Source of the DNA: Panicum virgatum
Lineage: Eukaryota; Streptophyta; Magnoliopsida; Poales; Poaceae
Assembly: GCF_016808335.1 (NCBI RefSeq)
Contig: NC_053148.1
Span: forward strand, 19,570,045 to 19,634,044
Length of the DNA: 64,000 bases
Direction of reading: 5' to 3'
Numbering within the stretch: the first letter of the stretch is position 1; each line of letters opens with the position of its first letter. The notes under the pieces were generated by a model. That model saw nothing but the letters and a program-made list of their open reading frames with translations, did no database searches and was not told the DNA's origin. Below, one piece after another: positions 52,401 to 63,916 of this stretch. The position numbers and the translations under genes are program-made.

Positions 52401-53724
52401 CTGAAATGATAGAAATAATGCACAAGTTCGTGCCATGAAGCCGCATTAGTATTTTTCAAAACTAACGCACCCGATCCACCCAATTGAACCCTAAACTCAT
52501 GTTTTGGTGTGTTTCATAGTGATTAGGTGCATTTGGCAATGTTTCATTAATAGACAAAGCTCGGTGCAAAACGGGTTGAAATGGTGCAATTAATGCACAA
52601 GTTTGTGCCATGAAGTCGCATTGGAATTTTTCACTCTTGACACACCCGATCCCCCTCATTGGAATCATAACACATCTATTTGGAGCATTTCATAGTGTTT
52701 GGGTGCATTTTGGATTGTTTCGTTACTGCACGGAAGTCGATGCAATTTGAGCTGAAATGGTAGAATTAATGCACAAGTTCGTGCCATGAAGCCGCGTCAG
52801 AATTTCTCAAAACGAACGCACCCGATCCACCCAATTGAACCATAAAATGGTAGAATTAATGCACAAGTTCTTGGCATGAAGTCGCATTGGAATTTTTCGC
52901 AACGAATGCACCCGATCCAATTGGACCCTAAACTCCTGTTCTGGTGTGTTTCATAGTGTTTGCTTGCATTTGTTAATGTTTCGTTAATAGATGAAACTCG
53001 GTGCAAAGCGGGTTGAAATGGTGCAATTAATGCACAAGTTTGTGCCATGAAGTCGCATCGGAATTTTTCACAATTGACACACCCGATCCCCCTCATTGTA
53101 ATCTTAACTCATGTATTGGTGCGTTTTGTAGTATTTGGGTCCATTTTGGATTGTTTCGTTACTGCATGAAACTCGGTGCAAAACGGGTTGAACTGGAGAA
53201 ATTAATGTAAAAGTTCGTGCCACGAAGTCGCATCGGAATTTTTGGCATCGAACGAACCCGATCCACCCCATTGGACCCTAAACTCATGATTTGGTGAATT
53301 TCATAGTGTTTGGGTGCATTTTGGATTGTTTCGTTATTGCACGAAAGTCGATGCAAAGCGGTCTGAAATGATAGAATTAATACACAAGTTCGTGCCATGA
53401 AGCCGCGTCAGAATTTTTCAAAATGAACACACCCGATCCACCCAATTGAACCCTAAACTCATGTTTTGGTGTGTTTCATAGTGATTAGGTGCATTTGGCA
53501 ATGTTTCATTAATAGACAAAGCTCAGTGCAAAACGGGTTGAAATGATTAATGCACAAGTTTGTGCCATGAAGTCGCATTGTAATTTTTCACTATTGACAC
53601 ACCCGATCCCCCTCATTGGAATCATAACTCATGTATTTGGAGCATTTCATAGTGTTTGGGTGCATTTTGGATTGTTTCGTTATTGCACGAAAGTCGATGC
53701 AATGCGAGCTGAAATGGTAGAATT
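43449..53724 (+). repeat. 10.28 kb tandem segmental duplication, copy 2
   Basis: It starts within AATGCACAAGTT (43449-43460). The left side of that join matches 53725 and the right side matches 33170, as expected for unequal exchange between two copies of this box. Differences noticed from copy 1 include GCCGTGTCAG near 43826, CTCCCATATTGG near 45367, TTAGGTGCAT near 48490, CACGAAATTT near 48867 and CACCCGATCC near 51245. About ten changes in 10.28 kb were noticed by eye. Confidence 0.9.
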
Positions 53725-54560
53725 AATGCACAAGTTCGTGCCATGAAGCCGCGTCAGAATTTTTCAAAACGAACGCACCCGATCCACCCAATTGAACCCT
53801 AAAATGGTAGAATTAATGCATAAATTCTTGGCATGAAGTCGCATTGGAATTTTTGCAACGAATGCACCCGATCCAATTGGACCCTAAACTCCTATTTTGG
53901 TGTGTTTCATAGTGTTTGGTTGCATTTGGCAATGTTTCGTTAATAGACGAAATTCGGGGCAATGCGGGTTGAAATGGTGCAATTAATGCACAAGTTTGTG
54001 CCATGAAGTCTCATCGTAATTTTTTGCAGCGAACGCACCCAATCCAACCCATTTGACCCTAAACTCATGTTTTGGTGCGTTTTGTAGTGTTTGGGTGCAT
54101 TTTGGATTGTTTCGTTACTGCACGAAACTCGATGCAAAGTGGGCTGAAATGGTAGAATTAATGCACAAGTTCGTGGCATGAAATCGCATTGGAAGTTTTC
54201 GCAACGAATGCACCCGATACACCCAACTGGACCCTAAACTCCTGTTTTGGTGTGTTTCATAGTGTTTGGGTGCATTTGGTAATCTTTCGTTACTACACGA
54301 AACTCGGTTTTGGTGTGTTTCATAGTGTTTGGGTGCATTTGGCAATGTTTCGTTAATAAACAAAGCTAGGTGCAAAACGGGTTGAAATGGTGCAATTAAT
54401 GCACAAGTTTGTGCCACGATGTCGCATCGGAATTTTTCACAATGAACACAACCGATCCACCCCATTGGACCCTAAAATCATCTCATAGTGTTTGGGTACA
54501 TTTTGGATTGTTTCGTTACTGCACAAAAGTCGATGCAAAGCGGGATGAAATGATAGAATT
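53725..54560 (+). repeat. 836 bp tandem duplication, copy 1
   Basis: AATGCACAA at 53725 recurs at 54561 and 55397, and the sequence between matches at an offset of 836 bp. The unit is about 4.8 monomers because it contains several shortened ones: CCCTAAAATGGTAGAATTAA near 53807, GATCCAATTGGACC near 53871, and the ACTCGG/TTTTGGTG join near 54303-54311. Confidence 0.83.
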
Positions 54561-55396
54561 AATGCACAAGTTCGTGCCATGAAGCCGCGTCAGAATTTTT
54601 CAAAACGAACGCACCCGATCCACCCAATTGAACCCTAAAATGGTAGAATTAATGCACAAATTCTTGGCATGAAGTCGCATTGGAATTTTTGCAACGAATG
54701 CACCCGATCCAATTGGACCCTAAACTCCTATTTTGGTGTGTTTCATAGTGTTTGGTTGCATTTGGCAATGTTTCGTTAATAGACGAAATTCGGGGCAATG
54801 CAGGTTGAAATGGTGCAATTAATGCACAAGTTTGTGCCATGAAGTCTCATCGTAATTTTTTGCAGCGAACGCACCCAATCCAACCCATTTGACCCTAAAC
54901 TCATGTTTTGGTGCGTTTTGTAGTGTTTGGGTGCATTTTGGATTGTTTCGTTACTGCACGAAACTCGATGCAAAGTGGGCTGAAATGGTAGAATTAATGC
55001 ACAAGTTCGTGGCATGAAATCGCATTGGAAGTTTTCGCAACGAATGCACCCGATACACCCAATTGGACCCTAAACTCCTGTTTTGGTGTGTTTCATAGTG
55101 TTTGGGTGCATTTGGTAATCTTTCGTTACTACACGAAACTCGGTTTTGGTGTGTTTCATAGTGTTTGGGTGCATTTGGCAATGTTTCGTTAATAGACAAA
55201 GCTAGGTGCAAAACGGGTTGAAATGGTGCAATTAATGCACAAGTTTGTGCCACGATGTCGCATCGGAATTTTTCACAATGAACACAACCGATCCACCCCA
55301 TTGGACCCTAAAATCATTTCATAGTGTTTGGGTACATTTTGGATTGTTTCGTTACTGCACAAAAGTCGATGCAAAGCGGGATGAAATGATAGAAAT
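54561..55396 (+). repeat. 836 bp tandem duplication, copy 2
   Basis: Near-identical to the preceding 836 bp. From about 54865 onward it also matches the right part of the 1449 bp HOR units that follow, so it links the two repeat structures. Confidence 0.83.
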
Positions 55397-56845
55397 AATG
55401 CACAAGTTCGTGCCATGAAGCCGCGTTAGAATTTTTCAAAACAAACGCACCCGATCCACCCAATTGAACCCTAAACTCATGTTTTGGTGTGTTTCATAGT
55501 GTTTGGGTGCATTTGGCAATGTTTCGTTAATAGACAAAGCTCGGTGCAAAATGGGCTGAAATGGTGCAATTAATACACAAGTTTGTGCCACGAAGTCGCA
55601 TCGGAATTTTTCACAATGAACACACCCGATCCACCCCATTGGACCCTAAATGCATGTATTGGTGCGTTTTGAGTGTTTGGGTGCATTTTGGATGGTTTCA
55701 TTACTGCATGAAACTCGGTGCAAAACGGGCTGAACTGGAGCAATTAATGCAAAAGTTTGTGCCACGAAGTCGCATCAGAATTTTTGGCAGCGAACGAACC
55801 CGATCCACCCCATTGGACCCTAAACTCATGATTTGGTGTGTTTCATAGTGTTTGGGTGCATTTTGGATTGTTTCGTTATTGCACGAAAGTCGATGCAAAG
55901 CGGGCTGAAATAATAGAATTAATACACAAGTTCGTGCCATGAAGTCGCGTCAGAATTTTTCAAAACGAGCACACCGGATCCACCCATTTGAATCCTAAAC
56001 TCATGGTTTGGTGTGTTTCATAGTGTTTGGGTGCATTTGACAATCTTTCGTTAATAGACGAAACTCGGTGCAAAATGGGTTGAAATGGTGCAATTAATGC
56101 ACAAGTTTGTGCCATGAAGTCGCATCGGAATTTTTCACAATGAACACACACGATCCACCCCATTGGACCATAAATGCATGTATTGGTGCATTTTGAGTGT
56201 TTGGGTGCATTTTGGATGGTTTCATTACTACATGAAACTCGGTGCAAAATGGGCTGAACTGGAGCAATTAATGCAAAAGTTTGTGCCACGTAGTCGCATC
56301 GGAATTTATTGCAGCGAACCCACCCAATCCAACCCATTGGACCCTAAACTCATGTTTTGGTGCGTTTTGTAGTGTTTGGGTGCATTTTGGATTGTTTCGT
56401 TACTGCACGAAACTCGATGCAAAGTGGGCTGAAATGGTAGAATTAATGCACAAGTTCGTGGCATGAAATCGCATTGGAAGTTTTCGCAACGAATGCACCC
56501 GATACACCCAATTGGACCCTAAACTCCTGTTTTGGTGTGTTTCATAGTGTTTGGGTGCATTTGGTAATCTTTCGTTACTACACGAAACTCGGTTTTGGTG
56601 TGTTTCATAGTGTTTGGGTGCATTTGGCAATGTTTCGTTAATAGACAAAGCTAGGTGCAAAACGGGTTGAAATGGTGCAATTAATGCACAAGTTTGTGCC
56701 ACGATGTCGCATCGGAATTTTTCACAATGAACACAACCGATCCACCCCATTGGACCCTAAAATCATTTCATAGTGTTTGGGTACATTTTGGATTGTTTCG
56801 TTACTGCACAAAAGTCGATGCAAAGCGGGATGAAATGATAGAAAT
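55397..56845 (+). repeat. HOR-E copy 1
   Basis: It has the ACTCGG/TTTTGGTG form of the shortened monomer (near 56590) and GGTTTCATTACTGCATGAAAC at 55694-55714. Confidence 0.86.
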
Positions 56846-58294
56846 AATGCACAAGTTCGTGCCATGAAGCCGCGTTAGAATTTTTCAAAACAAACGCACC
56901 CGATCCACCCAATTGAACCCTAAACTCATGTTTTGGTGTGTTTCATAGTGTTTGGGTGCATTTGGCAATGTTTCGTTAATAGACAAAGCTCGGTGCAAAA
57001 TGGGCTGAAATGGTGCAATTAATACACAAGTTTGTGCCACGAAGTCGCATCGGAATTTTTCACAATGAACACACCCGATCCACCCCATTGGACCCTAAAT
57101 GCATGTATTGGTGCGTTTTGAGTGTTTGGGTGCATTTTGGATGGTTTCATTACTGCATGAAACTCGGTGCAAAACGGGCTGAACTGGAGCAATTAATGCA
57201 AAAGTTTGTGCCACGAAGTCGCATCAGAATTTTTGGCAGCGAACGAACCCGATCCACCCCATTGGACCCTAAACTCATGATTTGGTGTGTTTCATAGTGT
57301 TTGGGTGCATTTTGGATTGTTTCGTTATTGCACGAAAGTCGATGCAAAGCGGGCTGAAATAATAGAATTAATACACAAGTTCGTGCCATGAAGTCGCGTC
57401 AGAATTTTTCAAAACGAGCACACCGGATCCACCCATTTGAATCCTAAACTCATGGTTTGGTGTGTTTCATAGTGTTTGGGTGCATTTGGCAATCTTTCGT
57501 TAATAGACGAAACTCGGTGGAAAATGGGTTGAAATGGTGCAATTAATGCACAAGTTTGTGCCATGAAGTCGCATCGGAATTTTTCACAATGAACACACAC
57601 GATCCACCCCATTGGACCATAAATGCATGTATTGGTGCATTTTGAGTGTTTGGGTGCATTTTGGATGGTTTCATTACTACATGAAACTCGGTGCAAAATG
57701 GGCTGAACTGGAGCAATTAATGCAAAAGTTTGTGCCACGTAGTCGCATCGGAATTTATTGCAGCGAACCCACCCAATCCAACCCATTGGACCCTAAACTC
57801 ATGTTTTGGTGCGTTTTGTAGTGTTTGGGTGCGTTTTGGATTGTTTCGTTACTGCACGAAACTCGATGCAAAGTGGTCTTAAATGGTAGAATTAATGCAC
57901 AAGTTCGTGGCATGAAATCGCATTGGAAGTTTTCGCAACGAATGCACCCGATACACCCAATTGGACCCTAAACTCCTGTTTTGGTGTGTTTCATAGTGTT
58001 TGGGTGCATTTGGAAATCTTTCGTTACTACACGAAACAAGGTTTTGGTGTGTTTCATAGTGTTTGGGTGCATTTGGCAATGTTTCGTTAATAGACAAAGC
58101 TAGGTGCAAAACGGGTTGAAATGGTGCAATTAATGCACAAGTTTGTGCAACGATGTCGCATCGGAATTTTTCACAATGAACACAACCGATCCACCCCATT
58201 GGACCCTAAAATCATTTCATAGTGTTTGGGTACATTTTGGATTGTTTCGTTACTGCACAAAAGTCGATGCAAAGCGGGATGAAATGATAGAAAT
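56846..58294 (+). repeat. HOR-E copy 2
   Basis: Like copy 1 in its left part. Near 58037 the shortened monomer already reads ACAAGGTTTTGGTG, the form of all later copies. GGTGGAAAATGGG near 57517 replaces GGTGCAAAATGGG and is kept in copies 3-5. Confidence 0.86.
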
Positions 58295-59743
58295 AATGCA
58301 CAAGTTCGTGCCATGAAGCCGCGTTAGAATTTTTCAAAACAAACGCACCCGATCCACCCAATTGAACCCTAAACTCATGTTTTGGTGTGTTTCATAGTGT
58401 TTGGGTGCATTTGGCAATGTTTCGTTAATAGACAAAGCTCGGTGCAAAATGGGCTGAAATGGTGCAATTAATACACAAGTTTGTGCCACGAAGTCGCATC
58501 GGAATTTTTCACAATGAACACACCCGATCCACCCCATTGGACCCTTAATGCATGTATTGGTGCGTTTTGAGTGTTTGGGTGCATTTTGGATGGCTTCATT
58601 ACTGCATGAAACTCGGTGCAAAAGGGGCTGAACTGGAGCAATTAATGCAAAAGTTTGTGCCACGAAGTCGCATCGGAATTTTTGGCAGCGAACGAACCCG
58701 ATCCACCCCATTGGACCCTAAACTCATGATTTGGTGCGTTTCATAGTTTTTGGGTGCATTTTGGATTGTTTCGTTATTGCACGAAAGTCGATGCAAAGCG
58801 GGCTGAAATAATAGAATTAATACACAAGTTCGTGCCATGAAGTCGCGTCAGAATTTTTCAAAACGAACACACCGGATCCACCCATTTGAATCCTAAACTC
58901 ATGTTTTGGTGTGTTTCATAGTGTTTGGGTGCATTTGGCCATCTTTCGTTAATAGACGAAACTCGGTGGAAAATGGGTTGAAATGGTGCAATTAATGCAC
59001 AAGTTTGTGCCATGAAGTCGCATCGGAATTTTTCACAATGAACACACACGATCCACCCCATTGGACCCTAAATGCATGTATTGGTGCGTTTTGAGTGTTT
59101 GGGTGCATTTTTTATGGTTTCATTACTGCATGAAACTCGGTGCAAAATGGGCTGAACTGGAGCAATTAATGCAAAAGTTTGTGCCACGTAGTCGCATCGG
59201 AATTTATTGCAGCGAACCCACCCAATCCAACCCATTGGACCCTAAACTCATGTTTTGGTGCGTTTTGTAGTGTTTGGGTGCGTTTTGGACTGTTTCGTTA
59301 CTGCACGAAACTCGATGCAAAGTGGGCTGAAATGGCTGAATTAATGCACAAGTTCGTGGCATGAAATCGCATTGGAAGTTTTCGCAACGAATGCACCCGA
59401 TACACCCAATTGGACCCTAAACTCCTGTTTTGGTGTGTTTCATAGTGTTTGGGTGCATTTGGAAATCTTTCGTTACTACACGAAACAAGGTTTTGGTGTG
59501 TTTCATAGTGTTTGGGTGCATTTGGCAATGTTTCGTTAATAGACAAAGCTAGGTGCAAAACGGGTTGAAATGGTGCAATTAATGCACAAGTTTGTGCCAC
59601 GATGTCGCATCGGAATTTTTCACAATGAACACAACCGATCCACCCCATTGGACCCTAAAATCATTTCATAGTGTTTGGGTACATTTTAGATTGTTTCGTT
59701 ACTGCACAAAAGTCGATGCAAAGCGGGATGAAATGATAGAAAT
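58295..59743 (+). repeat. HOR-E copy 3
   Basis: It carries GCAAAAGGGGCTG near 58619, CATTTTTTATGG near 59106 and GACCCTTAATGC near 58543. The first two are shared with copies 4 and 5, marking a sub-lineage. Confidence 0.86.
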
Positions 59744-61192
59744 AATGCACAAGTTCGTGCCATGAAGCCGCGTTAGAATTTTTCAAAACAAACGCACCCG
59801 ATCCACCCAATTGAACCCTAAACTCATGTTTTGGTGTGTTTCATAGTGTTTGGGTGCATTTGGCAATGTTTCGTTAATAGACAAAGCTCGGTGCAAAATG
59901 GGCTGAAATGGTGCAATTAATACACAAGTTTGTGCCACGAAGTCGCATCGGAATTTTTCACAATGAACACACCCGATCCACCCCATTGGACCCTTAATGC
60001 ATGTATTGGTGCGTTTTGAGTGTTTGGGTGCATTTTGGATGGCTTCATTACTGCATGAAACTCGGTGCAAAAGGGGCTGAACTGGAGCAATTAATGCAAA
60101 AGTTTGTGCCACGAAGTCGCATCGGAATTTTTGGCAGCGAACGAACCCGATCCACCCCATTGGACCCTAAACTCATGATTTGGTACGTTTCATAGTTTTT
60201 GGGTGCATTTTGGATTGTTTCGTTATTGCACGAAAGTCGATGCAAAGCGGGCTGAAATAATAGAATTAATACACAAGTTCGTGCCATGAAGTCGCGTCAG
60301 AATTTTTCAAAACGAACACACCGGATCCACCCATTTGAATCCTAAACTCATGTTTTGGTGTGTTTCATAGTGTTTGGGTGCATTTGGCCATCTTTCGTTA
60401 ATAGACGAAACTCGGTGGAAAATGGGTTGAAATGGTGCAATTAATGCACAAGTTTGTGCCATGAAGTCGCATCGGAATTTTTCACAATGAACACACACGA
60501 TCCACCCCATTGGACCCTAAATGCATGTATTGGTGCGTTTTGAGTGTTTGGGTGCAATTTTTATGGTTTCATTACTGCATGAAACTCGGTGCAAAATGGG
60601 CTGAACTGGAGCAATTAATGCAAAAGTTTGTGCCACGTAGTCGCATCGGAATTTATTGCAGCGAACCCACCCAATCCAACCCATTGGACCCTAAACTCAT
60701 GTTTTGGTGCGTTTTGTAGTGTTTGGGTGCGTTTTGGACTGTTTCGTTACTGCACGAAACTCGATGCAAAGTGGGCTGAAATGGCTGAATTAATGCACAA
60801 GTTCGTGGCATGAAATCGCATTGGAAGTTTTCGCAACGAATGCACCCGATACACCCAATTGGACCCTAAACTCCTGTTTTGGTGTGTTTCATAGTGTTTG
60901 GGTGCATTTGGAAATCTTTCGTTACTACACGAAACAAGGTTTTGGTGTGTTTCATAGTGTTTGGGTGCATTTGGCAATGTTTCGTTAATAGACAAAGCTA
61001 GGTGCAAAACGGGTTGAAATGGTGCAATTAATGCACAAGTTTGTGCCACGATGTCGCATCGGAATTTTTCACAATGAACACAACCGATCCACCCCATTGG
61101 ACCCTAAAATCATTTCATAGTGTTTGGGTACATTTTGGATTGTTTCGTTACTGCACAAAAGTCGATGCAAAGCGGGATGAAATGATAGAAAT
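59744..61192 (+). repeat. HOR-E copy 4
   Basis: Almost identical to copy 3. Private changes include TGGTACGTTTC near 60184 and GTGCAATTTTTATGG near 60554. Confidence 0.86.
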
Positions 61193-62641
61193 AATGCACA
61201 AGTTCGTGCCATGAAGCCGCGTTAGAATTTTTCAAAACAAACGCACCCGATCCACCCAATTGAACCCTAAACTCATGTTTTGGTGTGTTTCATAGTGTTT
61301 GGGTGCATTTGGCAATGTTTCGTTAATAGACAAAGCTCGGTGCAAAATGGGCTGAAATGGTGCAATTAATACACAAGTTTGTGCCACGAAGTCGCATCGG
61401 AATTTTTCACAATGAACACACCCGATCCACCCCATTGGACCCTAAATGCATGTATTGGTGCGTTTTGAGTGTTTGGGTGCATTTTGGATGGCTTCATTAC
61501 TGCATGAAACTCGGTGCAAAAGGGGCTGAACTAGAGCAATTAATGCAAAAGTTTGTGCCACGAAGTCGCATTGGAATTTTTGGCAGCGAACGAACCCGAT
61601 CCACCCCATTGGACCCTAAACTCATGATTTTGTGCGTTTCATAGTTTTTGGGTGCATTTTGGATTGTTTCGTTATTGCACGAAAGTCGATGCAAAGCGGG
61701 CTGAAATAATAGAATTAATACACAAGTTCGTGCCATGAAGTCGCGTCAGAATTTTTCAAAACGAACACACCGGATCCACCCATTTGAATCCTAAACTCAT
61801 GTTTTGGTGTGTTTCATAGTGTTTGGGTGCATTTGGCAATCTTTCGTTAATAGACGAAACTCGGTGGAAAATGGGTTGAAATGGTGCAATTAATGCACAA
61901 GTTTGTGCCATGAAGTCGCATCGGAATTTTTCACAATGAACACACACGATCCACCCCATTGGACCCTACATGCATGTATTGGTGCGTTTTGAGTGTTTGG
62001 GTGCATTTTTTATGGTTTCATTACTGCATGAAACTCGGTGCAAAATGGGCTGAACTAGAGCAATTAATGCAAAAGTTTGTGCCACGTAGTCGCATCGGAA
62101 TTTATTGCAGGGAACCCACCCAATCCAACCCATTGGACCCTAAACTCATGTTTCGGTGCGTTTTGTAGTGTTTGGGTGCGTTTTGGATTGTTTCGTTACT
62201 GCACGAAACTCGATGCAAAGTGGGCTGAAATGGTAGAATTAATGCACAAGTTCGTGGCATGAAATCGCATTGGAAGTTTTCGCAACGAATGCACCCGATA
62301 CACCCAATTGGACCCTAAACTCCTGTTTTGGTGTGTTTCATAGTGTTTGGGTGCATTTGGAAATCTTTCGTTACTACACGAAACAAGGTTTTGGTGTGTT
62401 TCATAGTGTTCGGGTGCATTTGGCAATGTTTCGTTAATAGACAAAGCTAGGTGCAAAACGGGTTGAAATGGTGCAATTAATGCACAAGTTTGTGCCACGA
62501 TGTCGCATCGGAATTTTTCACAATGAACACAACCGATCCACCCCATTGGACCCTAAAATCATTTCATAGTGTTTGGGTACATTTTGGATTGTTTCGTTAC
62601 TGCACAAAAGTCGATGCAAAGCGGGATGAAATGATAGAAAT
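61193..62641 (+). repeat. HOR-E copy 5
   Basis: Close to copies 3 and 4, with private changes such as CCCTACATGCATG near 61967 and TGCAGGGAACCC near 62109. Confidence 0.86.
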
Positions 62642-63916
62642 AATGCACAAGTTCGTGCCATGAAGCCGCGTTAGAATTTTTCAAAACAAATGCACCCGAT
62701 CCACCCAATTGAACCCTAAACTCATGTTTTGGTGTGTTTCATAGTGTTTGGGTGCATTTGGCAATGTTTCGTTAATAGACAAAGCTCGGTGCAAAATGAG
62801 CTGAAATGGTGCAATTAATACACAAGTTTGTGCCACGAAGTCGCATCGGAATTTTTCACAATGAACACACCCGATCCACCCCATTGGACCCTAAATGTAT
62901 GTATTGGTGCGTTTTGAGTGTTTGGGTGCATTTTGGATGGCTTCATTACTGCATGAAACTCGGTGCAAAACGGGCTGAACTGGAGCAATTAATGCAAAAG
63001 TTTGTGCCACGAAGTCGCATCGGAATTTTTGGCAGCGAACGAAGCCGATCCACCCCATTGGACCCTAAACTCATGATTTGGTGCGTTTCATAGTTTTTGG
63101 GTGCATTTTGGATTGTTTCGTTATTGCACGAAAGTCGATGCAAAGCGGGCTGAAATAATAGAATTAATACACAAGTTCGTGCCATGAAGTTGCGTCAGAA
63201 TTTTTCAAAACGAACACACTGGATCCACCCATTTGAATCCTAAACTCATGTTTTGGTGTGTTTCATAGTGTTTGGGTGCATTTGGCAATCTTTCATTAGT
63301 AGACGAAACTCGGTGCAAAATGGGTTGAAATGGTGCAATTATTGCACAAGTTTGTGCCATGAAGTCGCATCAGAATTTTTCACAATGAACACACACGATC
63401 CACCCCATTGGACCCTAAATGCATGTATTGGTGCGTTTTGAGTGTTTGGGTGCATTTTGGATGGTTTCATTACTGCATGAAACTCGGTGCAAAATGGGCT
63501 GAACTGGAGCAATTAATGCAAAAGTTTGTGCCACGTAGTCGCATCGGAATTTATTGCAGCGAACCCACCCAATCCAACCCATTGGACCCTAAACTCATGT
63601 TTTGGTGCGTTTTGTAGTGTTTGGGTGCATTTTGGATTGTTTCGTTACTGCACGAAACTCGATGCAAAGTGGGCTGAAATGGTAGAATTAATGCACAAGT
63701 TCGTGGCATGAAATCGCATTGGAAGTTTTCGCAACGAATGCACCCGATACACCCAATTGGACCCTAAACTCCTGTTTTGGTGTGTTTCATAGTGTTTGGG
63801 TGCATTTGGAAATCTTTCGTTACTACACGAAACTCGGTGCAAAATAGGTTGAACCGGTGCAATTAATGCTCAAGTTCGTGCCATGAAGTCGCCTTCGAAT
63901 TTTTCGCAATGAACAC
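62642..63916 (+). repeat. HOR-E copy 6, partial, ending at the array edge
   Basis: It follows the 1449 bp unit to about 63832. Where the other copies show the shortened ACAAGG/TTTTGGTG join, this one reads CGAAACTCGGTGCAAAATAGG and continues with a complete monomer. That monomer has GCTCAAGTTCGTGCC, resembling 40225 and 50500. The satellite stops after GAACAC at 63916. Confidence 0.82.

Larger units (their letters stand above)
55397..63832 (+). repeat. HOR block E: 1449 bp unit, five full copies plus a partial
   Basis: AATGCACAAGTTCGTGCCATG following GATAGAAAT recurs at 55397, 56846, 58295, 59744, 61193 and 62642, always 1449 bp apart. The unit is nine monomers from which about 110 bp are missing at the ACTCGG/TTTTGGTG (later ACAAGG/TTTTGGTG) join, about 12 bp at CCCTAAAATCATTTCATAG, and 2 bp twice at GTTTTGAGTGTTTGGG. 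These deletions are shared by all full copies, so they predate amplification. 1449 is a multiple of three, but stop codons interrupt every frame, so this is not a coding repeat. Confidence 0.92.
1..63916 (-). repeat. Centromere-type satellite array, ~175 bp monomer, head-to-tail
   Basis: Every part of this interval is built from one ~175 bp unit. Recurring landmarks in fixed order on the plus strand are GTGCAATTAATGCAC, GAATTTTTCGCAACGAA, CCACCCCATTGGACCCTAAA, GTGTTTGGGTGCATTT and GTTTCGTTACTACACGAAAC. All monomers lie in the same direction; I saw no inverted block and no transposon insertion. Read on the minus strand, the segment GTGGAT...GTTCGTTGCGAAAAA matches my memory of the core of CentC/CentO-type grass centromeric satellites, so I give the strand as minus. 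Family knowledge: such satellites bind CENH3 nucleosomes and are usually interspersed with CRM retrotransposons. The centromeric role and a panicoid host such as Panicum are inferences from length and core similarity. A pericentromeric or inactive satellite block is the main alternative. Confidence 0.9.

Noticed and set aside
55397..63832. Possible repeat protein, because the 1449 bp unit is a multiple of three
   Set aside because: All six frames hold stop codons within each unit, so no frame runs through.
1..63916. CRISPR-like array
   Set aside because: Repeats are contiguous 175 bp monomers with no short repeat/unique spacer pattern, and there are no cas genes.
1..63916. CENP-B box (TTCGNNNNANNCGGG)
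   Set aside because: TTCG occurs at several places, but the required A and CGGG do not follow at the right spacing in the monomer types I checked on either strand.
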